From: an uncultured Bacteroides sp.
GTDB lineage: Bacteria > Bacteroidota > Bacteroidia > Bacteroidales > Bacteroidaceae
Length of the DNA: 5,741 bases
Direction: 5' to 3'
Assembly (NCBI GenBank): GCA_905197435.1
Contig: CAJJYX010000183.1
Span: forward strand, 1-5,741
Shown: positions 1 to 5,287 of the stretch, piece by piece
Numbering within the stretch: position 1 is the stretch's first letter
How the letters are laid out: each line of letters opens with the position of its first letter
The notes under the pieces: model-generated
What the model was told of the DNA's origin: nothing
The model's database searches: none
Seen by the model: only the letters and a program-made list of their open reading frames with translations
Translations under genes and position numbers: made by a program

Positions 1-141
1 GGAAAGAATGTCGGGCTTTATGTCATGCTCCAATAAAGATTGCATTACACCCAAGTGGGCAAAGCCTTTGATGAATCCTCCGCTTAAAGCAAACCCTATT
101 GAATATTTCTTGGTGAACCAATTGTTCGTTACTACCTCCAT
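1..141 (-). CDS. Patatin-like phospholipase family protein, N-terminal fragment
   Basis: This is the first 47 codons of a gene that starts with ATG at 141 and runs off the left edge of the window in an open frame. The visible part reads as a typical patatin-like start: a beta strand (SIGFAL, residues 14-19) running into a glycine-rich loop (SGGFIKG, residues 20-26), then FAHLGVMQSLLEH. In bacterial patatins this loop (usually GGGxRG) forms the oxyanion hole of a Ser-Asp lipid acyl hydrolase. Here the third glycine is Phe and the arginine is Lys. The GxSxG nucleophile and the Asp-Gly motif lie outside the window, so activity cannot be judged. It shares strand with the upstream membrane gene but is separated by 263 nt containing a strong hairpin, so it probably has its own promoter. 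Confidence 0.8.
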   Translation of the reverse strand, partial: MEVVTNNWFTKKYSIGFALSGGFIKGFAHLGVMQSLLEHDIKPDILS

Positions 142-168
142 GTTGAAAATATGATATATTGTTCGGCA

Positions 169-193
169 CGAAATTAATGATTTTATTGTAGGG
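169..193 (-). promoter_or_regulatory. Possible weak promoter for the patatin-like gene
   Basis: On the minus strand, TAATTTCG (176 to 169) differs by one base from the Bacteroides -7 consensus TAnnTTTG. A TTTC that could serve as a -33 TTTG-like element lies about 18 nt upstream. The predicted start of transcription would leave a leader of roughly 25 nt before the ATG at 141. The region is very AT-rich, so a chance match is quite possible. Confidence 0.25.
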
Positions 194-285
194 AGAAAGG
201 AAAATAACGGAAAAACTTCAATGTATTAAGAGAAAAGTTTCTATTGGTTAGCGGAAAACTCCTTATTGTTTAGAAACAAACTTTG

Positions 286-342
286 TTCACACACTGCGGA
301 CGTCTGTCCCATGGCTTGGAATAGACGTCCGCAGTGTGTGAA
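286..342. repeat. Perfect 20-bp inverted repeat (long intergenic hairpin)
   Basis: The arms 286-305 and 323-342 are exact reverse complements over 20 bp, around a 17-nt loop. The loop can pair a little further inward (TCC with GGA). The arm begins TTCACACACTGCGG. The hairpin lies 62 nt past the stop codon of the membrane gene and about 145 nt before the patatin-like start, so it could end minus-strand transcription. No solid U-run follows it, so a simple intrinsic terminator is not certain. A dispersed palindromic repeat or a protein-binding site are alternatives. Confidence 0.75.
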
Positions 343-360
343 ACATGTATTCGCAGTGTG
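330..360. repeat. Direct repeat of the hairpin core, CGCAGTGTG, at 22-bp spacing
   Basis: The nonamer CGCAGTGTG in the right hairpin arm (330-338) recurs at 352-360. The left arm carries its reverse complement. The left arm could therefore pair with either copy, although the 20-bp partner would be far more stable. The 22-bp offset is about two helical turns, which would put both copies on the same face of the DNA. Confidence 0.6.
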
Positions 361-404
361 CAAATAGAGTTTTCGGATTAAAGGTGCTGTCTCGTTGTAT
401 GTGA

Positions 405-914
405 TCAGATTCTTGCAATAGCTTTCAATAGAGCATATCCTCCGAACCATTGAATCAGCATACCCGGAACGCCCACACGGAAATCTTGTACAGCTAAAAA
501 GAAGTTTCCGCATAATGCCCATTCAAAAGCCGTACCTATGATTTGGTAGGAGAGGACTATACCCAGCAATGTCAATAAAGAGATTTTCTTAGCGTGGCGT
601 ACTGCAAAAGCGGCAGCTCCGGCCAGCAGACCGGACTTTATAAGTATGGCTGGCAATACAGCCGCAGCAGGCATGGCAAAAAGCAGATGGTTGATGACCG
701 GAGACAAGAGAGCCGTCAGCAGGCCTACACGGAAACCATATTTATAAGCAGCTATCAATGTAAAGAAATAAATGGGAAGCAATGTCGGACCACCTGCAGG
801 GACCAGATGGCAGAGTTGCGGTAAAGCGATGTTCCCTGCTATGAACAGCAGGGCAAATAAATAGGTCTTTACATTGCCGAAAGGCAAGGAATAAAATTTA
901 GCGGATGTTTCCAT
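405..914 (-). CDS. ECF transporter S component-like integral membrane protein
   Basis: This 169-residue, strongly hydrophobic protein has about five or six likely membrane segments, roughly at residues 16-36, 43-58, 62-80, 84-104, 111-133 and 148-165. Small size, a short polar N-terminus, and a Gly/Pro-rich turn (PAGGPTLLP, residues 39-47) followed by FFTLIAAYKYGFRVG resemble the S (substrate-capture) subunits of energy-coupling factor vitamin importers. S subunits normally work with a shared EcfT and two ATPases. None of these is in the window, so it would have to use a module encoded elsewhere. The substrate cannot be read from the sequence. It starts 64 nt after the DUF362 gene with no clear promoter between them, which suggests cotranscription. 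Closeness to thiamine genes hints at a vitamin, but those genes are on a separate transcript. Other small membrane families remain possible. Confidence 0.7.
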   Translation of the reverse strand: METSAKFYSLPFGNVKTYLFALLFIAGNIALPQLCHLVPAGGPTLLPIYFFTLIAAYKYGFRVGLLTALLSPVINHLLFAMPAAAVLPAILIKSGLLAGAAAFAVRHAKKISLLTLLGIVLSYQIIGTAFEWALCGNFFLAVQDFRVGVPGMLIQWFGGYALLKAIARI

Positions 915-978
915 TTGTATGATATTGAGTATTAGTTTATAATTCTATTTTTATTGCGACTGCTTAGAATTGAGAAGA

Positions 979-2100
979 TTAGATCTTTACCAATTCATAT
1001 TCCATTGTTCCCAATCCTATCTTCTCAGCGTGGCGCAGTCCGGCCAGCCAGTCCGTATCGGGGTGCATCAGATGGAACTTGTCGCATCCGCACAAGTCAT
1101 CATGCTCATGTGCTGTTGCAAGGCAGTTGTTGCTGTGCAATATAGGGGCTTGGGTTACCATGTCCGCACATGCCTTGTCCAATGCAACCGGGTCTGCCGA
1201 GGCCAAGATACCGAGGTCGGGTACAATAGCGGCATCATTGTGATTCCAACAGTCACACTCGGGGGATACGTTCATGATGAAACTGATGTGAAAATGAGGT
1301 TTCCCCATGACAACAGCGAGAGCATATTCGGCAATCTTGTAGTTCAGTCGTTCAGAAGTGTCTTCAGCTCCCATCACAGCGCCGTCGTGTTGGCAAAGGG
1401 CTACGCATTGTCCACAACCCACGCATTTGGTATAGTCTATTTCAGCTTTGCGGCTGGCATTGAGGTGTACGGCATCGTGTGCACAATGCTTCACACAGAT
1501 ATTGCAGCCTATGCAGTTTCCTTCATCAATTTTGGGTTGTGATGCACAATGCAGTTCCAGTTTCCCGCCTACGCTGGCACATCCCATACCCAAATTCTTT
1601 AAAGCACCGCCAAAGCCGGCTTGTTCGTGTCCCTTAAAATGGTTCATGCTGATTACAACATCGGCATCAGCTATTGCTGTACCGATTTTAGGTGCCGGAC
1701 AATATTCTCCGTTCAAAGGGATTTCACGATAGTCCGTTCCCTTCAATCCGTCGCCGATGATAACCTGGCATTGGGCAGAAATGGGATTAAACCCATTTTC
1801 CATTGCACTTTGCAAATGGTCTACGGCATTGGCACGGCGGCCGGAATAGAGCGTGTTGCAGTCTGTCAGGAAAGGCTTTGCTCCCAGACTACGGAGTAGG
1901 TTTGCCATTCGTGCAGCATAATTAGGACGCAGGTATGCTAAGTTGCCAGGTTCACCGAAGTGGATTTTAATGGCAACAAAGCTATCTTTCAGAGGAAGTC
2001 GTTCAATGCCTGCCCGTTTCAGCAAGCGTTCCATTTTATCCAAAAGATTAGAAGTTGGAGAGGTACGCAAATCAGAGTAGTATACTTTTGCTTTTTCCAT
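979..2100 (-). CDS. DUF362 domain protein with two 4Fe-4S ferredoxin motifs
   Basis: This is a 373-residue cytoplasmic protein with no signal peptide. The N-terminal and C-terminal parts form a split DUF362 domain: KIHFGEPGN (residues 45-53), a conserved HFKGHEQAGFGGALKNLGMG region (154-173), and ASADPVALDKACADM (300-314). A bacterial ferredoxin-type insert sits between them, with two CxxCxxCxxxC motifs at C196/C199/C202/C206 and C226/C229/C232/C236, each expected to hold a 4Fe-4S cluster. The C-terminal third adds further Cys and His residues (C282, C284, C326, C337, C339, and HEHDD at 331-335). Members of this family are widely annotated, but I know of no firmly assigned reaction; an electron-transfer role is inferred only from the clusters. 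Nothing looks broken, and the length is usual for the family. The next gene downstream is the S-component-like membrane protein. Confidence 0.9.
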   Translation of the reverse strand: MEKAKVYYSDLRTSPTSNLLDKMERLLKRAGIERLPLKDSFVAIKIHFGEPGNLAYLRPNYAARMANLLRSLGAKPFLTDCNTLYSGRRANAVDHLQSAMENGFNPISAQCQVIIGDGLKGTDYREIPLNGEYCPAPKIGTAIADADVVISMNHFKGHEQAGFGGALKNLGMGCASVGGKLELHCASQPKIDEGNCIGCNICVKHCAHDAVHLNASRKAEIDYTKCVGCGQCVALCQHDGAVMGAEDTSERLNYKIAEYALAVVMGKPHFHISFIMNVSPECDCWNHNDAAIVPDLGILASADPVALDKACADMVTQAPILHSNNCLATAHEHDDLCGCDKFHLMHPDTDWLAGLRHAEKIGLGTMEYELVKI

Positions 2101-2132
2101 GTGTTTTTACCTGTTTTTTGTGATAGTACCTG

Positions 2133-2140
2133 CAAAAATA
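2133..2140 (-). promoter_or_regulatory. Candidate -7 promoter element for the DUF362 gene
   Basis: On the minus strand this reads TATTTTTG, a full match to the Bacteroides -7 consensus TAnnTTTG. It is 32 nt upstream of the ATG at 2100, giving a leader of about 25 nt. No TTTG is seen at the expected -33 spacing, though that element is often weak. The AT-rich setting raises the chance of a random match. Confidence 0.4.
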
Positions 2141-2238
2141 ACAGATTATTTCCATATATGTAGGTATATAGCTAAAAAAGTAGGGAAATCCCTTTTCACA
2201 AATAGGGGGATAGGATGAGGTATACCCATGTTTCTGCC

Positions 2239-2246
2239 TATCTTTG
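2239..2246 (+). promoter_or_regulatory. Candidate -7 promoter element for the lipoprotein gene
   Basis: TATCTTTG fully matches the Bacteroides sigma-ABfr -7 consensus TAnnTTTG. It lies 88 nt upstream of the ATG at 2335, so the leader would be about 80 nt. The usual -33 TTTG is not seen about 20 nt upstream. The leader contains a small possible stem (GGCAAT at 2268-2273 with ATTGCC at 2287-2292). Confidence 0.5.
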
Positions 2247-2334
2247 CACATAGATAAGTTGCGGCTCGGCAATTGAAGCAAGCTCTATTGCCTTCGCACT
2301 TGTATTATCTTGTATAAACTAAAAACTTGATAAG

Positions 2335-2982
2335 ATGAAAACAATCAGACTAATTATTGCGGGACTGGTAATTGCGGTGGGATTCAGTAGCTGTTCCAGT
2401 TTATTTTATGATGCTAAAGCAGATGTATTAAACAGTATCCAAAAGGGAATGAGCAGGCAAGAGATTACAAATATATTGGGAACTCCCGAGTTTCGTCGAT
2501 TTGATCGGGATATAGAGGAATGGGAATATTCGAGAGAGTTGTCTAACAGAGGCAATATCACCAAGACTCAGATTGTTGTGAGTTTTGAAGATGGCAAAGT
2601 TGTTGCAATGGATTCATTCTCTGGAGAGCCCAGCACGTTACCGGTTGTTCCCGGTGGGGTAGTGATAGATTCTTCGGCTCCGGTTTACGTCAAAGGGATG
2701 CATCCCGAAGAGTTCCGGCATTTTTATGAAGAAGTGAAGTCACGTCCTTTCAAGGATGACCAGATTGAGATGATGAGAGTTGTTGCCCGCAACAATAGTC
2801 TGAATTGCGGACAATGTGCAAGCCTGATGGCACTATATGCTTTTGATGACGACAAGATGGAAGTACTCAGGATATTCGCCTCCAACATTGTAGACCCGGA
2901 AAACTACAAAGCGATTTTGGACGTAATTGATTCATTGTTCAAGAAGGATGATGCCAAGAAAATCCTGGGAATACGCTATTAA
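2335..2982 (+). CDS. Lipoprotein with BamE/SmpA-like and DUF4476 domains
   Basis: This 215-residue protein has a lipoprotein signal peptide: MKTIR, a hydrophobic core (residues 6-17), and FSSC with the lipidated Cys at 20. Residues 31-95 resemble the SmpA/OmlA (BamE-like) fold, with IQKGMSRQEITNILGTP, the aromatic strand EEWEYSR, and a closing VSFEDGKVVAM strand. After a Pro/Val-rich linker (96-120), residues 124-210 match the DUF4476 pattern: FRHFYEEVKSRPF, then FDDDKMEVLRIF, then VDPENYKAILDVI. The residues just after Cys20 (SSLFYDAK) lack the acidic run of the Bacteroides surface-export signal, so a periplasm-facing anchor is more likely than the cell surface. A CxxC pair (C158/C161) sits inside DUF4476. 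It is monocistronic and convergent with the thiamine operon. The BamE-like fold occurs in many unrelated lipoproteins, so a role in outer-membrane assembly should not be assumed. Confidence 0.85.
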   Translation: MKTIRLIIAGLVIAVGFSSCSSLFYDAKADVLNSIQKGMSRQEITNILGTPEFRRFDRDIEEWEYSRELSNRGNITKTQIVVSFEDGKVVAMDSFSGEPSTLPVVPGGVVIDSSAPVYVKGMHPEEFRHFYEEVKSRPFKDDQIEMMRVVARNNSLNCGQCASLMALYAFDDDKMEVLRIFASNIVDPENYKAILDVIDSLFKKDDAKKILGIRY

Positions 2983-2995
2983 GAAGCAGCCCCGT

Positions 2996-3083
2996 CGAAA
3001 CACATTGTCTGTTTGCCTTAAATGTATTATCTGTCAACCCCTCCATACATAATACATTTGATGCAAACAGACAATGTGTTTCG
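2996..3083. terminator. Long imperfect hairpin between convergent genes, probable bidirectional terminator
   Basis: The arms 2996-3030 and 3049-3083 are complementary over 35 bp with two mismatched positions, one of which is a U-G wobble in plus-strand RNA. The loop is 18 nt (3031-3048). It starts 13 nt after the lipoprotein stop and lies 9 nt past the thiD stop, filling nearly the whole convergent spacer. Because the structure is symmetric, it would fold in transcripts from either side and limit read-through both ways. It lacks a clean U-tract on either side, and the stem is much longer than most intrinsic terminators, so it may instead be, or derive from, a palindromic mobile repeat. Confidence 0.6.
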
Positions 3084-3092
3084 TCCCTGTTC

Positions 3093-3920
3093 TTATTCTG
3101 ATAAAGAGAAATGCCATAAGGGGCCGTTTCCATGGCCTATATTCATGTCTTTCCCTTGGCTTATCGCAATACTAATATACTCTTTAGCCTTGCGAACCGC
3201 TTCATTGAGCTTGCTGCCTCCAGCCAGAAACGTAGCTATGGCAGAGGAAAGTGTACATCCTGTGCCGTGCAGGTTACGGCTTTCTATTTTGGGGTTGGAG
3301 TAAAGGATACATTCGGGCAGCAGGGTACCGGCTTCGGCAGAAGATTGTCTGCAATAAAGCACGTCGCACATGTCGTTGCCCTTTAGATGTCCGCCTTTGA
3401 TGAGGACAGAGATACTGTATTTATCGGATAATTCCCGGGCTGCTTGCTGCATCTCCACTGTATCGGCAATGCTTTTCTCCCTCAGCAGGCTTGCTTCATT
3501 CAGATTAGGAGTAATGAGGGTGCATAGCGGGAACAACTCTGTTTTAATGATTTGAATAGTTTCCTCAGTCATTAAACGCCGTCCACTGGTTGATATCATG
3601 ACGGGGTCATAGACTATAAATTTTGGACGGTATGTTTTAAGGCAATCGGCAATGGAGGCTACAATACCAGCATCGTACACCATGCCTATCTTGACGGCAT
3701 CCGGTTGCAAATCATCCATTACAGATGTGATTTGTGCCTTTACCATATCCGCAGGTATCGGATAAACCGATTGTACTCTAAAGGTATTTTGTGCAGTGAC
3801 AGCGGTAATGACGGAAGCGGCATAACCGCCCAAAGCAGAAATGGTCTTTATATCTGCTTGTATGCCTGCCCCGCCCGAACAGTCGGAACCGGCAATGGAA
3901 AGGATGACAGAAGGATGCAT
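3093..3920 (-). CDS. thiD: Hydroxymethylpyrimidine / phosphomethylpyrimidine kinase ThiD
   Basis: This cytosolic ribokinase-fold enzyme phosphorylates HMP and then HMP-phosphate to give HMP-diphosphate, the pyrimidine half of thiamine. The 275-residue length is normal. Visible motifs are AGSDCSGGAGIQADIK (residues 10-25, substrate loop), TAQNT (42-46), YDPVM (104-108), TPNLNEA (137-143, a PfkB-type signature region), KGGH (175-178), and HGTGCTLSSAIA (218-229), the anion hole with the conserved Cys222 equivalent to the catalytic Cys of enterobacterial ThiD. All expected residues look intact. It is the last gene of the run, 34 nt after the ThiE/TenI-like gene, and ends next to the long hairpin. 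There is no fused ThiE domain. Pyridoxal kinases share the fold, but the context and motifs favour ThiD. Confidence 0.95.
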   Translation of the reverse strand: MHPSVILSIAGSDCSGGAGIQADIKTISALGGYAASVITAVTAQNTFRVQSVYPIPADMVKAQITSVMDDLQPDAVKIGMVYDAGIVASIADCLKTYRPKFIVYDPVMISTSGRRLMTEETIQIIKTELFPLCTLITPNLNEASLLREKSIADTVEMQQAARELSDKYSISVLIKGGHLKGNDMCDVLYCRQSSAEAGTLLPECILYSNPKIESRNLHGTGCTLSSAIATFLAGGSKLNEAVRKAKEYISIAISQGKDMNIGHGNGPLWHFSLSE

Positions 3921-3954
3921 GAAGCAATTGAAAATTAGAAGTTAGAAATTAAAG

Positions 3955-4545
3955 TCAAGGAAGGCAGAGTTGCTTCAATCGCAGGAAATGCCCGATGAAA
4001 TCTTCCCCTATCCGTTGCCAAATGTCTCCCAGCAAGACAGCGCCTCCGAATCCCAGGGATTCTATTTCCGCAAGATGCTCCAGGTTGATACCCCCCAATG
4101 CCATGACCTTTGAATCAACGATACCTGTTTGCTGTGCCTCTCGCAGGACGTCAGAAGAGTAAGCAGAAGAGTATCCTTTTTTGGATATACTGTCATAAAT
4201 GGGGCTCAGAAACACATAATCGCAGTCTGGTTTATGTCTCAGCACTTCCTCAAGAGAATGGCAAGAACAACTGATATGTCCCGTATATCCGGTCGGTACC
4301 TGCGGATTTCTCCCGTTCAGATGAATTCCCTTCAACCCCAAAGTGGATGCCAGTTGAAATTGCTCATGCGTAACAATGCGCGGCATATATTCCATCGGCA
4401 GTTGTCGGAGAAAGTGCTCTATCTCCTTTGCCGAGGCTCCCGGTTTGCGCAGGTGAAGTATTTTCAGACCGTTTTGGAATAAGGAGGTAACTGCCGCAAC
4501 TTCCCCTTCAAAGAATTGTGGTGTTGTAATGACTATCAGTTTCAT
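3955..4545 (-). CDS. ThiE/TenI-family protein (thiamine phosphate synthase-like, probably TenI type)
   Basis: This is a 196-residue TIM-barrel protein of the thiamine phosphate synthase / TenI superfamily. Motifs in order are HLRKPG (residues 31-36), IVTHEQ (57-62), GIHLNGRN (73-80), CSCHSLEE (93-100), a phosphate-loop region YVFLSPIYDSISKKGY (110-125), and ALGGIN (149-154). True ThiE joins HMP-PP to thiazole phosphate and binds Mg-pyrophosphate through aspartates in IVNDD and GQxD motifs; here these read THE and NGRN, so both are missing. B. subtilis TenI, a thiazole tautomerase, uses a His at the position that is Pro115 here. The HSLEE and KKG context still looks TenI-like. It is probably a second ThiE paralogue near the end of the operon, with the working ThiE upstream outside the window. 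The start ATG lies 18 nt past the thiF stop. The family call is firm; the exact reaction is not. Confidence 0.85.
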   Translation of the reverse strand: MKLIVITTPQFFEGEVAAVTSLFQNGLKILHLRKPGASAKEIEHFLRQLPMEYMPRIVTHEQFQLASTLGLKGIHLNGRNPQVPTGYTGHISCSCHSLEEVLRHKPDCDYVFLSPIYDSISKKGYSSAYSSDVLREAQQTGIVDSKVMALGGINLEHLAEIESLGFGGAVLLGDIWQRIGEDFIGHFLRLKQLCLP

Positions 4546-4563
4546 ATCTTTGCGGATGTTTAT

Positions 4564-5262
4564 CTACAATAAGAGAATGTACGACTGCATGGTTCTCAAA
4601 TCAATCGTCCAAAGCTTTCCCACCAAGGACTCACCGTAGCCGCAAATCAGTTTTAGCACTTCACTTGCTTCCACACTGCCCACGATGGCAGGGGTTACGC
4701 CAATGACCGATTTGTCTGGAGACAGCGTGAGCAGTGCCCCATCTTCATCCGGATAGAGGTCACGATAGGTTTTCGCACCTTCATTGCTGCAACAGAAAAC
4801 GGATACCTGGCCCGTAAAGCCCTGGATGGCTCCATATACGTAGGGCTTTCCCAAAGCACTGCATGTGTCACTCAGCAAGTAGCGGGTAGCGAAGTTATCG
4901 CATCCGTCTACAACTATGTCATAGTTCCTAATCAGTTCACTGGCATTCTTTTTATCAAGACGAAAGGGATACACTTCAACTTTTACATCGCTATTCAAGC
5001 CCTGCACTCTGCGGGCACCACATAGAGGTTTAGACTGGTCAACGTCAGCTTCAGCATATAAAACCTGACGTTGGAGATTGCTGATGCTGACTTTGTCGTC
5101 ATCCACCAGTCCCAGCGTTCCAACTCCTGCTCCTGCCAGATAGAGGGCGATGGGGGAGCCCAATCCTCCCACGCCGACTATCAGTACCTTGGCATTACGC
5201 AGTTTCTCTTGTCCGGCTTCTCCTATTTCGGGAAGGGATATTTGTCTGTCGTATCGGCTCAT
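4564..5262 (-). CDS. thiF: ThiS adenylyltransferase ThiF (E1-like / HesA-MoeB-ThiF family)
   Basis: This enzyme adenylates the C-terminal glycine of the sulfur carrier ThiS so that sulfur can be loaded for thiazole synthesis. It has 232 residues from the ATG at 5262; a TTG two codons upstream is possible, but ATG followed by SRYDRQISLPEIG is the usual family start. Motifs are the nucleotide-binding GVGGLGSP (residues 30-37), DDDKVSISNLQRQ (54-66, with the conserved Asn and Arg), and VDGCDNFATR (118-127, with Asp122 at the ATP/Mg site). Where E. coli ThiF has the zinc pair CYRC, this protein has TYRD (165-168). The acyl-disulfide Cys region reads SPDKS, and the C-terminal CPxC pair is absent. 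It starts 25 nt after thiH. In this context MoeB is unlikely. Confidence 0.92.
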   Translation of the reverse strand: MSRYDRQISLPEIGEAGQEKLRNAKVLIVGVGGLGSPIALYLAGAGVGTLGLVDDDKVSISNLQRQVLYAEADVDQSKPLCGARRVQGLNSDVKVEVYPFRLDKKNASELIRNYDIVVDGCDNFATRYLLSDTCSALGKPYVYGAIQGFTGQVSVFCCSNEGAKTYRDLYPDEDGALLTLSPDKSVIGVTPAIVGSVEASEVLKLICGYGESLVGKLWTIDLRTMQSYILLL

Positions 5263-5287
5263 AAACAAAATTATAAAAAGGGTCTAT

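Noticed and set aside
286..360. CRISPR array
   Set aside because: There are only three repeat cores, in mixed orientation and without regular unique spacers, and no cas genes.
241..522. Minus-strand frame spanning the palindrome and the 3' end of the S-component gene
   Set aside because: It overlaps the end of a real gene in another frame and runs through the inverted repeat; no protein-like pattern is visible.
594..824. Plus-strand open frame opposite the membrane gene
   Set aside because: The translation is low-complexity and polar, the mirror of a hydrophobic gene on the other strand.
941..971. 7-bp inverted repeat (AATTCTA / TAGAATT) between the DUF362 and membrane genes
   Set aside because: The arms are short and AT-only apart from one pair, with a 17-nt loop; it is too weak to call a terminator or operator.
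970..1542. A 190-codon plus-strand open frame
   Set aside because: It lies wholly opposite the DUF362 gene, whose motifs are clear, and its translation shows no domain, signal or start-site context.
2072..2281. Minus-strand frame in the divergent promoter region
   Set aside because: It overlaps the start of the DUF362 gene and crosses the promoter candidates; the composition looks like translated AT-rich spacer.
2101..2334. Search for a TPP or other riboswitch in the divergent spacer
   Set aside because: No TPP-type conserved core (such as CUGAGA) or strong multi-stem fold is visible; the thiamine operon leader would lie outside the window.
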